Notes: generated by a model from the letters alone, not told the origin. Positions 52,431 to 61,688 are shown, numbered from the stretch's first letter. The stretch is DNA of 64,000 bases from Nocardioides sp. JQ2195 (GCF_012272695.1 NZ_CP050902.1:3038001-3102000), one strand, 5' to 3'. Numbers and translations are program-made.

Positions 52431-52746
52431 GACGGACCGGTCGGATGCCGAACAGCGGCGCCGACTCGGTCTCAGCAGTCCGTACGACGACAGATGGCTC
52501 GTGACCGCTCGAGGACGGGCTCGTCGTTCGTCCCCCAGTGCCGGCCCAGGTCAGCACCTCGTGCGCCCAGGAGACGTGGATCTGCCTCTGGGGCTCTCCC
52601 GCGGACTCGTAGACGCGGTCAGTCGTGGCCCGGAAGGTGGTCACTCCCGGCGCTTCCGCGAAGGCGACGTGCAACGTGTCCGCAGTGAGCATGGCGTGCT
52701 GGAGTCCGTGCTCGTCGGAGACCGGGTGCGGGGTCAACGTCGGCAC
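52420..52746 (-). CDS. Hypothetical protein
   Basis: The 108-residue frame from a GTG (MPTLTPHPVSDEHGLQHAML...) is convergent with the small GNAT gene and overlaps its last 11 bases. Third-position GC is high through most of the frame, which suggests a real gene, but no domain is recognised and no ribosome site is clear. Confidence 0.5.
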   Translation of the reverse strand: MPTLTPHPVSDEHGLQHAMLTADTLHVAFAEAPGVTTFRATTDRVYESAGEPQRQIHVSWAHEVLTWAGTGGRTTSPSSSGHEPSVVVRTAETESAPLFGIRPVRLSR

Positions 52747-52803
52747 CCCCGCCTGACCCCGGGCCTTGGCTGCCGACGATGCCGACCCGTGGTCGGGTGC
52801 AGG

Positions 52804-53880
52804 TCAGACGTTGAAGCGGAACTCCACGACGTCACCGTCGGCCATCACGTAGTCCTTGCCCTCCATGCGGACCTTGCCGGCCTCCTTGGCCTTCTGCATG
52901 GTGCCGAGCTCCATCAGGTCGTCGAAGGAGACGATCTCGGCCTTGATGAAGCCGCGCTGGAAGTCGGTGTGGATGACGCCCGCCGCCTCGGGAGCCGTGG
53001 CGCCCTTGGGGATGGTCCAGGCCCGCGTCTCCTTGGGGCCGGCGGTCAGGTAGGTCTGCAGTCCGAGGGTGTCGAAGCCGACCCGGGCCAGCTTGTCGAG
53101 GCCGGGCTCGGTGATGCCCATCTCGGCCAGCATCTCGCGGGCCTCCTCGTCGTCATCGAGCTCGACCAGCTCGGCCTCGAACTTCGCGTCGAGGAAGATC
53201 GCCTCGGCCGGGGCGACGAGGTCGCGCATCTTCTGCTGGAGGTCCTCGTCGCCGAGCTCGTCGGAGTCGCAGTTGAAGACATAGATGAAGGGCTTCGCGG
53301 TGAGAAGCGACAGCTCGTTGACGAGGTCGCGGTCGATCGTGGTGGAGATGATCGGTGTGCCGGACTCGAGGGCCTCGAGCGCTTCCTTGGCCGCGGCCAG
53401 CGCGGGCGCGTTCTCCTTCTTGGTCCGAGCCTCCTTCTCCAACCGCGGGATCGCCTTCTCGACGGTCTGCAGATCGGCCAGGATCAGCTCGGTCTGGATG
53501 GTGGAGATGTCGTTGCCCGGGTTGACCTCGCCGTCGACGTGGGTGACGTCCTCGTCGCGGAAGACGCGGGTGACCTGGCAGATCGCTGCGGACTCGCGGA
53601 TGTGGGAGAGGAACTTGTTGCCCAGGCCCTCACCCTGCGAGGCCCCGGCGACGATGCCGGCGATGTCGACGAACTCGACGGTCGCGGGCAGCAGCTTCGC
53701 CGACCCGAACACCTCGGCCAGCTTCGGCAGGCGCTCGTCGGGGACGCCGACCACCCCGACGTTGGGCTCGATCGTCGCGAACGGGTAGTTCGCCGCGAGG
53801 ACGTCGTTCTTGGTCAGTGCGTTGAAGAGCGTCGACTTGCCAGCGTTGGGGAGCCCGACGATTCCGATGGTGAGTGCCAC
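52804..53880 (-). CDS. ychF: Obg-family GTPase/ATPase YchF
   Basis: The 358-residue protein has the G1 loop GLPNAGKST (9-17), G3 DIAG (VEFVDIAGIV), the nucleotide-specificity segment NCDSDE (ATP-preferring YchF has NxxE, not NKxD), a coiled-coil insertion and the C-terminal TGS-like domain (WTIPKGATAPEAAGVIHTDF). YchF/Ola1 binds ribosomes and affects oxidative-stress response. TAGACT lies eight bases before the GTG start. Confidence 0.97.
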   Translation of the reverse strand: MALTIGIVGLPNAGKSTLFNALTKNDVLAANYPFATIEPNVGVVGVPDERLPKLAEVFGSAKLLPATVEFVDIAGIVAGASQGEGLGNKFLSHIRESAAICQVTRVFRDEDVTHVDGEVNPGNDISTIQTELILADLQTVEKAIPRLEKEARTKKENAPALAAAKEALEALESGTPIISTTIDRDLVNELSLLTAKPFIYVFNCDSDELGDEDLQQKMRDLVAPAEAIFLDAKFEAELVELDDDEEAREMLAEMGITEPGLDKLARVGFDTLGLQTYLTAGPKETRAWTIPKGATAPEAAGVIHTDFQRGFIKAEIVSFDDLMELGTMQKAKEAGKVRMEGKDYVMADGDVVEFRFNV

Positions 53881-53894
53881 GGGCGTGGAGTCTA
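53881..53894 (-). promoter_or_regulatory. -10 element for leaderless ychF mRNA
   Basis: TAGACT (53894 down to 53889) ends eight bases before the ychF GTG. Confidence 0.5.
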
Positions 53895-54025
53895 CGGCGA
53901 CTTCATGGTGGGGCCGAATTCATGGTGGCGGCCCAACAGCCCCGATTCTGGCGATGCCGGAGCCCGCTCGCGCCCCTATGTTCTGAGCATCACCACCCCG
54001 AGGACAGACACCCCGGAGGATCGCC

Positions 54026-54409
54026 ATGCCCCGACTGGCCGCCGCATTCGCGGCAGCGATCGCGACCCGCGACCGTGCTCGCCTGATCGCGCTCCTGGAC
54101 GACTCCATCGACTTCCGGGCGATGACCCCGAGACGGATCTGGGAGGCGCACACACCGGCAGGCGTGGCTGCCATCGTCCTCGACAACTGGTTCGAGGAGC
54201 AGGACCACATCGCCGACGTCCAGATGGGAGAGGTCGAGATCATCGTGGACATCCTTCGGATGACCTACCAGTTCGACCTCGAGACGCCGTCCGGGGAACA
54301 GCGCGTCGAGCAGACCGGCTACTACCGCAACCTGGACGGCAAGATCGTGTGGTTGCGCATCCTCTGCTCCGGCTTCCGGCCCCTGCCCGAGGAACCACCT
54401 GCTGACTAG
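54026..54409 (+). CDS. SnoaL/NTF2-like fold protein
   Basis: The 127-residue protein starts MPRLAAAFAAAIATRDRARL after GGAGG at suitable spacing. It has the cone-shaped NTF2-like pattern (LIALLDDSIDFRAMTPRRIW, then TYQFDLETPSGEQRVEQTGY and IVWLRILCSGF). Such proteins are small enzymes or ligand binders. I cannot assign a ligand. Its stop codon lies within the TAGAGT -10 element of the next gene. Confidence 0.78.
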   Translation: MPRLAAAFAAAIATRDRARLIALLDDSIDFRAMTPRRIWEAHTPAGVAAIVLDNWFEEQDHIADVQMGEVEIIVDILRMTYQFDLETPSGEQRVEQTGYYRNLDGKIVWLRILCSGFRPLPEEPPAD

Positions 54410-54418
54410 AGTCGAGGC
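54407..54418 (+). promoter_or_regulatory. -10 element for M48 protease gene
   Basis: TAGAGT (54407-54412) ends six bases before the M48 ATG and includes the stop codon of the preceding gene. Confidence 0.45.
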
Positions 54419-55447
54419 ATGACCGCCGATCAGCCGCCCGCCCGCCGCCGGGTCACCCTGACCGACATCAGCTCCCGTGCCTGGGAGCACCCTGCCGACC
54501 AGGGTGCGCTGGTCGCCCTGCGCAAGCTCAAGGGCTTCGACTTCCTGCTCCGCAAGATGACCGGGATGTTCAACGAACGCGCCTTCAGGCTGCGCTTCCT
54601 CGGCTCCGCGGTGCGCGTCGACGAGCGACAGTTCGCCGACCTCCACCGACTCCTCACCGAGGCCGCCGCCGTGCTCGACGTGCGCGAGCTCCCCGAGCTG
54701 TACGTCGCCAACTCGCCGCTCTGGAACGCCGTCACCGTCGGCATCGACAAGCCGTTCATCGTCCTGAACTCCGCCCTGGTCAACGGCCTCGACGAGGACG
54801 AGCTCCGTTTCGTCCTCGGCCACGAGCTGGGGCACGCCGCCAGCGGGCATGCGCTCTACCGCACCCTGCTGCTGTGGCTGATGCAGGTCAGCGGCGCCCT
54901 CAGCTGGCTGCCGATCGGCAACCTGGGGCTGCGAGCGATCGTGGCCGCGCTGACCGAGTGGCAGCGCAAGTCCGAGCTCTCCGCCGACCGGGCCGGACTG
55001 TTGTCCACGCAGGACCCGGCCGCGGCGCTGCGGGTGAACATGAAGACCGCCAGCGGAGGCAACCTCGCCCAGCTCGACAGCACCGCCTTCCTGGCGCAGG
55101 GCAGCGAGTACGAAGCGTCAGGCGACCTGCGCGACAGCCTCCTCAAGCTGATGCTCCTCGAGGCCAGCACCCATCCGTTCCCGGTGGTCCGCGCCCACGA
55201 GCTGCGGCGCTGGGTCGACGGCGGCGACTACGTCGCGATCCTCGGCGGCGCCTACCCCCGTCGGCAGGACGACGACAAGGCGTCGTTGTCCCAGGCCGCC
55301 AAGGACGCAGCGGCGTCGTACGCCGAGAGCTTTCGCACCTCGCAGGACCCGTTGGCGAAGCTGCTGCGCGACCTCGGTGAGGGCGTGGGGAACGCGAAGG
55401 CCTGGATCAGCACCAGGTTCCCGCGCTCACGACGCGACGACGACTGA
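54419..55447 (+). CDS. M48-family metallopeptidase
   Basis: The 342-residue protein carries HELGH (H135, E136, H139) and a downstream glutamate in SELSADR (E186) that completes the M48 zinc site, with a hydrophobic segment at about 148-180 between them. It resembles HtpX-like proteases; the presence of only one or two membrane segments suggests a membrane-associated, not fully polytopic, enzyme. It ends nine bases before the M20 amidohydrolase gene. Confidence 0.92.
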   Translation: MTADQPPARRRVTLTDISSRAWEHPADQGALVALRKLKGFDFLLRKMTGMFNERAFRLRFLGSAVRVDERQFADLHRLLTEAAAVLDVRELPELYVANSPLWNAVTVGIDKPFIVLNSALVNGLDEDELRFVLGHELGHAASGHALYRTLLLWLMQVSGALSWLPIGNLGLRAIVAALTEWQRKSELSADRAGLLSTQDPAAALRVNMKTASGGNLAQLDSTAFLAQGSEYEASGDLRDSLLKLMLLEASTHPFPVVRAHELRRWVDGGDYVAILGGAYPRRQDDDKASLSQAAKDAAASYAESFRTSQDPLAKLLRDLGEGVGNAKAWISTRFPRSRRDDD

Positions 55448-55456
55448 GGAGTCACG

Positions 55457-56800
55457 ATGGACACGGTTCCCGCCCTCGACACGATCCGCGGCTGGCAGGA
55501 GGAGCTCTACCGCCACCTCCATCAGCATCCCGAGCTCTCCCACCAGGAGCACGACACCGCTGCGACCGTGGCCGAACGCCTGCGCAGCTTCGGCTACGAC
55601 GTGCACGAGGGCGTCGGCGGCACGGGTGTGGTGGGCGTGCTTCAGAACGGCGACGGCCCGTCCGTCCTGCTGCGCGCAGACATGGACGCGCTGCCGGTGC
55701 GTGAGGACACCGGCCTGGGCTACGCCAGCACCGAGACCACGACCGACGACGAGGGCACGGAGACGCCGGTCATGCACGCCTGTGGCCACGACGTGCACGT
55801 GGCCTGCCTGCTCGGCGCGGCGTCGTTGATGGCCGACTCCCGCGAGCGGTGGACCGGCCGCCTGGTCGCGGTCTTCCAGCCGGCCGAGGAACGTGGCGAC
55901 GGAGCACGGCTGATGGTGGAGGACGGCCTGGCCGGACTCGTCGGCACTGTCGACGTGGCCCTGGCCCAGCACGTGCTTCCCTTCGCCGCGGGCACCATCG
56001 CCACCCGGCCGGGACCGATCCTCTCCGCCGCCGACAGCATGCGGATCACCGTGCACGGACGTGGCGCCCACGGATCGGCACCCCAAGCCGCCATCGACCC
56101 GGTCGTGCTCGCCGCGATGATCGTGGTCCGTTTGCAGACCGTGGTCTCCCGCGAGGTCGCCCCCACCCAGCCCGCAGTGCTCACCGTCGGCTCGATCCAC
56201 GCAGGCACCAAGAGCAACGTGATCGGCGACCACGCGGTCCTGGAGCTCAACCTCCGCACCTACGACGACGCAGTACGCCAGCAGGTCCTCGACGCGATCC
56301 ACCGCATCGTGGTCGCCGAGTGCCAGGCCTCCGGCTCACCGCGCCCGCCCGAGTTCGAAACCTTCGACCGGTTCCCGGCCACCACCAACGACGAGGACAC
56401 GACGGCCACCGTGCGTGCCGCCTTCGAGGAGGCCTTCGGCGAGCAGGTCACCGATCTCGACCTGCAGGCGGCGAGCGAGGACTTCAGCGACCTCCCGAAC
56501 GCCCTCGGCGTCCCCTACACCTACTGGGGCGTGGGCGGCATCGATCCAGAGACGTACGCCGCGGCCGAGGCCGCCGGACGGGTCTCCCAGGACATCCCGA
56601 CGAACCACTCGCCGTTCTTCGCCCCGGTCGTGCAGCCCACCCTCGACACCGGCACCTCGACGCTGGTCGTCGCGGCACTCGCCTGGTTGGGCACGGACGC
56701 CCGGCCATCTGGTGCCCGGCCAACAGGTGCCCAGCCGACGGACACGCCGGCAACGGACGCCTCAGCAACCGACGTGCCGGCAACGGACGTGCGGACATGA
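55457..56800 (+). CDS. M20-family amidohydrolase
   Basis: The 447-residue protein matches the M20D hippurate-hydrolase-like family: HLHQHPELSHQEHDTAA, LLRADMDALPVREDTG, VMHACGHDVHVACLLGAA, VAVFQPAEERGDGARLM and a dimerisation insert with ITVHGRGAHGSAPQ. It removes acyl groups from N-acyl amino acids or related amides. The last 33 residues are a proline-threonine-alanine tail with repeated ATD(V/A)PATD units, unlike the family. It overlaps the next gene by ATGA. Confidence 0.92.
   Translation: MDTVPALDTIRGWQEELYRHLHQHPELSHQEHDTAATVAERLRSFGYDVHEGVGGTGVVGVLQNGDGPSVLLRADMDALPVREDTGLGYASTETTTDDEGTETPVMHACGHDVHVACLLGAASLMADSRERWTGRLVAVFQPAEERGDGARLMVEDGLAGLVGTVDVALAQHVLPFAAGTIATRPGPILSAADSMRITVHGRGAHGSAPQAAIDPVVLAAMIVVRLQTVVSREVAPTQPAVLTVGSIHAGTKSNVIGDHAVLELNLRTYDDAVRQQVLDAIHRIVVAECQASGSPRPPEFETFDRFPATTNDEDTTATVRAAFEEAFGEQVTDLDLQAASEDFSDLPNALGVPYTYWGVGGIDPETYAAAEAAGRVSQDIPTNHSPFFAPVVQPTLDTGTSTLVVAALAWLGTDARPSGARPTGAQPTDTPATDASATDVPATDVRT
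56700..56797 (+). repeat. Degenerate in-frame repeat encoding the amidohydrolase tail
   Basis: Short units such as ACGTGCCGGCAACGG recur with substitutions and encode ATDVPATDVRT-like residues at the extreme C-terminus. Confidence 0.65.
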
Positions 56801-57324
56801 CGGACGCGACACCGGGGACACCGACGAACGCAGCCGGGTCTGCCCTGCTGCGGGAGCCTGCCCACCAGGTCTCCCCCAGGGCCGTGGCGATGTGGCGGAT
56901 GATCGCGGTCAGTGAGCTCGTGGGGGCCGTCGCCGTGCTCGTGGTCGTCTGGCTGCTGGTGCCGTCCCACCCCTGGTGGCTGGTGGTGCTGGTCGTCGTC
57001 GTGCTGCTCCCCCTGGTCGCGATCGCGATCTGGCAGCCGGGCATCAGGAACCGGATCCACCGTTGGGAGGTGACCCCCGGAGCGGTCCACACCCGCTCCG
57101 GCTGGATCAGCACCCAGCAACGGATCGCCCCGCTCTCACGGGTCCAGACCGTCGACACCCGACAGGGCCCGTTGATGCGGCTCTACGGGTTGGCCGCGGT
57201 CACCATCACCACCGCGTCGGCGGCCGGTGCGGTCGAGATCCAGGGTCTCGACGCCGACGTGGCCGCTCGGGTGGTCGCCGAGCTGACCGAGATCACCAGC
57301 GCCGACGAGGGCGACGCCACGTGA
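56797..57324 (+). CDS. Bacterial PH-domain membrane protein (YdbS-like)
   Basis: The 175-residue protein has two membrane helices (about 33-55 and 58-78) and a bPH2 domain after them, with IHRWEVTPGAVHTRSGWIST and RVQTVDTRQGPLMRLYGLAA. It is coupled to the upstream amidohydrolase (ATGA) and to the larger YdbT-like partner (GTGA). Small plus large YdbS/YdbT pairs occur in many bacteria, including Bacillus, where they affect resistance to antimicrobial compounds. Confidence 0.88.
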   Translation: MTDATPGTPTNAAGSALLREPAHQVSPRAVAMWRMIAVSELVGAVAVLVVVWLLVPSHPWWLVVLVVVVLLPLVAIAIWQPGIRNRIHRWEVTPGAVHTRSGWISTQQRIAPLSRVQTVDTRQGPLMRLYGLAAVTITTASAAGAVEIQGLDADVAARVVAELTEITSADEGDAT

Positions 57325-58811
57325 ACGACTGGCAACGCCTGGATCCGAAGATCATGGTCATCGGTCCGATCAGTGCCTTCCGTCAGTTCCTATTCCCGTC
57401 CCTGGTCGCACTGATCGGGGTCGGCACCCAGCAACCGAGGTGGCTCCTCTATGCCGCACCGGTCATCATCCTGGGCTCGATCGGAGTCGGCCTGGTGCCG
57501 TGGTTCAGCACCCGGTTCCGGGTCGCCGACGGCCAGCTCGTGGTGACCACCGGGCTGGTCAGCCGCACGCGGTTGACCGCGCCGCTCGACCGGATCCGCA
57601 CCGTGGACCTGGAGGCCAGCCTGTTGCACCGGGTGCTCGGCCTCGAGAAGGTCGAGGTCGGCACCGGAGTCGACGACACGATGATCGAGCTGAACGCACT
57701 GTCCCGGTCCCAGGCCGCGGAGCTGCGCGGCGTACTCCTGTCCCGGCGGACACCGTCGGCGTCGTCCAGCACCGCCATCACGCCGCCCCGCGCGGACGAA
57801 CCACCGGCGGACGTTGCGGCCCCGCCGCACACCGAGGAGGTCCTGGCCACGTTCTCCCCCGGGTGGGCCCGCTTCGCGCCGTTGAGCCTGGGCCGCCTGG
57901 CCATCGCCCTCGGTGCGCTCGGCGCGCTGTGGCAGTTCATCGGCGACGTCCGCATCGACCTGTCCCGGGGGCACGAGATCTGGGAGCTCGTCGCCGGAGC
58001 ATCGGTGGTGCTGGTCATCCTCGTGCTCGTCCTCGGCGCCTTGGTGGCGTGGACCGCGTTGTCGATGGTGGCCTTCCTGGTGCAGTGGTGGGACCTGCGC
58101 CTGGTGCGGGACCGTGACAACCTCCACCTCACGCGAGGCCTGCTCACCACCACCTCCACGACCGTCGAGGTGCGACGCATCCGCGGAGTGCAGGTCCGGG
58201 AGACCGCACTCGTGCGCGCGGCCGCCGGTGGCGAGCTCCATGCGCTCGTCACCGGCCTCGAGGAGTCCGTGCACGCCGTCCTGCCACTGACGCCGATCAA
58301 GCTCACCACCGACGTCGCCGGCACGGTCCTCGGCAGCCGGGAGCCACTCACGGCCGGGCTCCTGCAGCACGGCCCGGCTGCTCTGGCCCGGTGCCGCACA
58401 CGCAACCTCTTCTCGCTCCTCCCGGTCCCGGTCGCCACCTTGGCGCTGGTCCTCCTGCTGGACGGGTCCTGGTGGCTCCCGGTCGTGGTCGCGATCGCTC
58501 TCGTGCCGGTCGCGCTCCTGCTCGCACGCTCCGAGTTCGCCCACCTCGGCCACGCGCTCACCACCGAGCACCTGGTGGCGGGCTCCGGCACCACCGCCCG
58601 CGTCCGCACCGTCCTTCAGCGGGACGGAGTCATCGGATGGGTGGTCTCCCAGACCTGGTTCCAGCGCCGTCGCGGGCTGGCCACGCTCATCGCCACGACC
58701 GCAGCCGGGGCCGAGAAGGTCACCATCCGCGACATCCCACTGACGGACGCGGTGGCGTTCGCACGCGCAGCGACGCCGGGCATGCTCGACCCCTTCCTGG
58801 CGGATGCCTGA
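57321..58811 (+). CDS. Bacterial PH-domain membrane protein (YdbT-like, large)
   Basis: The 496-residue protein contains three bPH2-like units: about 65-145 (FRVADGQLVVTTGLVSRTRL), about 250-330 (DNLHLTRGLLTTTSTTVEVR) and 405-485 (HLGHALTTEHLVAGSG). Paired hydrophobic helices separate them (about 25-55, 195-245, 375-405). It forms a pair with the preceding small PH protein. The function is unsettled, but YdbS/YdbT-type pairs are linked to membrane-stress and bacteriocin resistance. Confidence 0.88.
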   Translation: MNDWQRLDPKIMVIGPISAFRQFLFPSLVALIGVGTQQPRWLLYAAPVIILGSIGVGLVPWFSTRFRVADGQLVVTTGLVSRTRLTAPLDRIRTVDLEASLLHRVLGLEKVEVGTGVDDTMIELNALSRSQAAELRGVLLSRRTPSASSSTAITPPRADEPPADVAAPPHTEEVLATFSPGWARFAPLSLGRLAIALGALGALWQFIGDVRIDLSRGHEIWELVAGASVVLVILVLVLGALVAWTALSMVAFLVQWWDLRLVRDRDNLHLTRGLLTTTSTTVEVRRIRGVQVRETALVRAAAGGELHALVTGLEESVHAVLPLTPIKLTTDVAGTVLGSREPLTAGLLQHGPAALARCRTRNLFSLLPVPVATLALVLLLDGSWWLPVVVAIALVPVALLLARSEFAHLGHALTTEHLVAGSGTTARVRTVLQRDGVIGWVVSQTWFQRRRGLATLIATTAAGAEKVTIRDIPLTDAVAFARAATPGMLDPFLADA

Positions 58812-58867
58812 CCCCATCCGTGCCGAGCCCGGCTGTGCCGCCGTCACCGGCCACCTCCGGGCCGCCG

Positions 58868-58880
58868 TAGGCTCCGCCCC
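58868..58880 (+). promoter_or_regulatory. -10 element for leaderless xthA mRNA
   Basis: TAGGCT (58868-58873) ends seven bases before the xthA ATG. Confidence 0.6.
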
Positions 58881-59669
58881 ATGCGCATCGCCACCTGGAA
58901 CGTGAACTCCCTCCGCACTCGCATCGACCGGGTCGAGGCCTTCCTGCAACGCCAGCAGGTCGACGTGCTCGCCCTCCAGGAGACCAAGGCCCGCGAGGAC
59001 CAGCTGCCCCTGATGGGCCTGCAGTCACTGGGCTACGAGGTCGCGGCGGCGGGCATCAACCAGTGGAACGGGGTGGCGATCCTCAGCCGGGTGGGTCTGG
59101 AGGACGTGCAGGTCGGCTTCCCGGAGATGCCCGGTTTCGGAGATCCGCTGACCGCCGAGGCGCGCGCGATCGGCGCCACGTGCGGCGGCGTACGCCTGTG
59201 GTCGCTCTACGTGCCCAACGGCCGCAAGGTCGATGACCCGCACTACGTCTACAAGCTCGACTGGTTGCAGCGACTGCGCGCCGCGGCCGGTGACTGGCTC
59301 GACGACGACACCGCGCTGGTCGGAGACTGGAACATCGCGCCCCGCGACGAGGACGTCTTCGACATGGCGCAGTTCCGCACCTCCACGCACGTCACTCCCC
59401 CGGAACGCGCCGCGTTCCAGGCCTTCCTCGACGAGGGGTACGTCGACGTGGCCCGGCCGCACACGCCCGGACCCGGCTCCTACACGTACTGGGACTACTA
59501 CCGGCAGCGTTTCGAGCGCAACCGCGGCCTGCGCATCGACTTCGTGCTCGGCTCACCGTCGCTGGCGAGCCGCGTGACCGCGGCGTTCGTGGACCTCGAC
59601 GAGCGCGACCCTGCCCAGGGCACGGGCAAGCCCTCCGACCATGCTCCCGTGGTCGTCGACCTGGACTGA
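58881..59669 (+). CDS. xthA: Exodeoxyribonuclease III
   Basis: The 262-residue AP endonuclease/exonuclease III has N7 (ATWNVNS), metal glutamate E34 (LALQETKA), VGDWNIAPRD and the C-terminal SDHAPVVVDL. It cleaves at abasic sites and trims 3' ends in base excision repair. Its stop codon begins a 16-bp tandem array that continues downstream. Confidence 0.96.
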   Translation: MRIATWNVNSLRTRIDRVEAFLQRQQVDVLALQETKAREDQLPLMGLQSLGYEVAAAGINQWNGVAILSRVGLEDVQVGFPEMPGFGDPLTAEARAIGATCGGVRLWSLYVPNGRKVDDPHYVYKLDWLQRLRAAAGDWLDDDTALVGDWNIAPRDEDVFDMAQFRTSTHVTPPERAAFQAFLDEGYVDVARPHTPGPGSYTYWDYYRQRFERNRGLRIDFVLGSPSLASRVTAAFVDLDERDPAQGTGKPSDHAPVVVDLD

Positions 59670-59741
59670 CGTCGACCCGGACCGACGTCGACCCGGACCG
59701 ACGTCGGCCCGGACTGACGTCGGCCCGGACTGAGTTCGCCC
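59663..59741 (+). repeat. 16-bp tandem repeat running off the xthA stop
   Basis: Units GGACTGACGTCGACCC, GGACCGACGTCGACCC, GGACCGACGTCGGCCC, GGACTGACGTCGGCCC and a partial fifth begin at 59663, 59679, 59695, 59711 and 59727. The first unit spans the xthA stop (GACTGA). Confidence 0.92.
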
Positions 59742-59853
59742 GCCCCCAGCCCCCGGCTGTCCCTGCGTCACACCTGCTTCCTCGCCGGGGGTCCCGACCC
59801 GCAGGAGGGCTGCCTCCCGTCCACTGTCGGTGCCCTGGTCCATGCTCGTGGAC

Positions 59854-61008
59854 ATGGAGATCCTGCTGCTTCTCATCGGCCTCGTCGTGGGGGCGCTCGT
59901 CGGCGCGCTCGCGGCACTGCTCTGGTCCCGCTCCCGCGCGCCCTCCAGCGGCAGTGCGATCGATGCCCGCGAGTCGGTGGCCGCGCTCGAGCGCCGCGTC
60001 ACCGAGGACACCACGCTGCGTGACGGCCTCGACCGGCTCGGCGAGCAGATGCGCGAGCTCGAGCACAACCGCGCCACCTGGCAGGGGCAGCTGCGCCAGC
60101 AGGTCGATGACGTGCGCCACTCCGCCGAGGAGCTGCGCCGCGAGACGTCCTCGCTGTCGACCGCGCTGCGCAAGCCGCAGGTGCGCGGGCGGTGGGGCGA
60201 GATGCAGCTGCGTCGCGCCGTCGAGCTGGCCGGTCTGGTCGATCGGTGCGACTTCACCGAGCAGCACCACACGACTCTCGACGACGCGGTGCTGCGGCCC
60301 GACCTCGTCGTGCACCTCTCCGGTGGCCGTGACGTGGTGGTGGACAGCAAGGTGCCGCTCGACGCGTTCCTCGATGCCACCGGCACCGACGCCCCGGAGG
60401 AGCAGTCCGCCCATCTCGTCCGCCATGCCCGCCAGGTTCGTGCCCATGTCGATGCGCTCGGCAGCAAGCGCTACTGGCAGGCCCTGGGCGACTCACCGGA
60501 GTTCGTGGTGCTCTTCCTCCCGGGCGAGTCGTTCCTCTCCGCCGCCCTCGAGGGCGATCGCTCCCTCATCGAGTACGCCGCCGCCCGCAACGTCGTCCTG
60601 GCCACCCCGACCACACTGATCGCGCTGCTCAAGACCGTCGCCCACGGGTGGACCCAGGCCCAGCTGGCCGAGCAGACCCGCGCGATCCACGACCTCGGGC
60701 GCGACCTCTATGCACGCCTCGGCATCCTCGGCGGCCACCTCGACAAGGTCGGTCGCTCGCTGAAGGGATCGGTGGAGGCCTACAACCGCGCGGTCGGATC
60801 CCTGGAGTCGAGGGTGCTCGTCTCGGCCCGTCGCTTCGGTGAGCTCGGCGTCAGCGGTGACGAGCTCGTCTCGCCCACCCCGGTGACGGACGCCCCGCGA
60901 CCGCTCACGGCCTCGGAGCTGCTCGACGCCGTGGCCGCTCCGCGTCCGGAGCTGCCCGTGGCGGAGCCGACCGGGCCTGAGGGCCTGTCCGGACGCCGCA
61001 CCGGATAA
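59854..61008 (+). CDS. rmuC: RmuC-family DNA recombination protein
   Basis: The 384-residue protein has an N-terminal membrane helix (about 1-22), a coiled region (about 45-110) and the RmuC domain (KPQVRGRWGEMQLRRAVELA, VVVDSKVPLDAFL, PGESFLSAALEGDRSLIEYA, LATPTTLIALLKTVAHGW). It resembles a membrane-tethered endonuclease-fold protein; E. coli RmuC limits recombination at inverted repeats. The ATG at 59854 is chosen before MEILLL; one four codons earlier (59842) is also possible. Confidence 0.93.
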   Translation: MEILLLLIGLVVGALVGALAALLWSRSRAPSSGSAIDARESVAALERRVTEDTTLRDGLDRLGEQMRELEHNRATWQGQLRQQVDDVRHSAEELRRETSSLSTALRKPQVRGRWGEMQLRRAVELAGLVDRCDFTEQHHTTLDDAVLRPDLVVHLSGGRDVVVDSKVPLDAFLDATGTDAPEEQSAHLVRHARQVRAHVDALGSKRYWQALGDSPEFVVLFLPGESFLSAALEGDRSLIEYAAARNVVLATPTTLIALLKTVAHGWTQAQLAEQTRAIHDLGRDLYARLGILGGHLDKVGRSLKGSVEAYNRAVGSLESRVLVSARRFGELGVSGDELVSPTPVTDAPRPLTASELLDAVAAPRPELPVAEPTGPEGLSGRRTG

Positions 61009-61018
61009 CCTGCGCTCC
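61006..61018 (+). promoter_or_regulatory. -10 element for leaderless DUF6542 mRNA
   Basis: TAACCT (61006-61011) ends seven bases before the DUF6542 GTG and includes the rmuC stop codon. Confidence 0.5.
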
Positions 61019-61684
61019 GTGTCCGCTCGACGACGTCCGCCCGGTGCTCGTCGAGCGACCCCGCCGAGAAGGACCAAACCGGCTCCGGCGCGTCGTGCCC
61101 AACCGCGCCGCAGCACGGCCTACGGTGACGTCGTGGCCCGCGCGCGCACCCTCTGGGAAGAGGGAACTGAGCCAGGACGCCTAGTCGCCGTTCTGGGGAT
61201 CGCCGTCGCCCTGACTGCCGTGGCCCTCGATCTGGTGGTCAACCGCGAGGTCACCTGGCTGTTCGACGTCGTCTTCGTGATGACCTGCGTGACGATGGCC
61301 CTGCGGGTCCGCCCCTCCGACTTCTTCACCGTCGGTGTCCTGCCACCCCTGTTGATGCTGGGCATCTTCGTGATCCTCGGTGTCGCCTCACCGAGCGTCA
61401 TCGCCGATGCCGGCGACGGCACCATCCAGGCCGTGGTCGCCGGGCTGGCGCACCACGCCGGCGCGCTGATCACCGGCTACGCGTTGTGCCTCGGCTCGCT
61501 CGCCATGCGCCAGCACGTCCTCCGCAAGCGCCGTCGCCCGACCGCCCCGCGGTCCCGCATCCCGGCTCCGCGCCCTGCGCCGTCGCGCGAGACACCGACC
61601 ACAGCTCGTCCGGTCGCACCGACCCGCGCGGTCGATCTCCCACCGACGGCGAGCCACGGCGAACGGTCCGCACTCGGCAGCTGA
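61019..61684 (+). CDS. DUF6542 membrane protein
   Basis: The 221-residue protein has a basic N-terminus (RRRPPGARRATPPRRT), three to four hydrophobic helices (about 55-72, 78-92, 105-125, 140-160) and a Pro/Arg-rich C-terminus. It matches the small membrane protein found near ychF/ispH/xseA in streptomycetes. Function unknown. Four 22-bp repeats follow its stop. Confidence 0.8.
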   Translation: MSARRRPPGARRATPPRRTKPAPARRAQPRRSTAYGDVVARARTLWEEGTEPGRLVAVLGIAVALTAVALDLVVNREVTWLFDVVFVMTCVTMALRVRPSDFFTVGVLPPLLMLGIFVILGVASPSVIADAGDGTIQAVVAGLAHHAGALITGYALCLGSLAMRQHVLRKRRRPTAPRSRIPAPRPAPSRETPTTARPVAPTRAVDLPPTASHGERSALGS

Positions 61685-61688
61685 CCCC

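Noticed and set aside
53900-54000. Short direct repeat TTCATGGTGG(G/C)GGCC
   Set aside because: Two copies (about 53904 and 53920) only 16 bp apart, with no palindrome or gene link; probably incidental.
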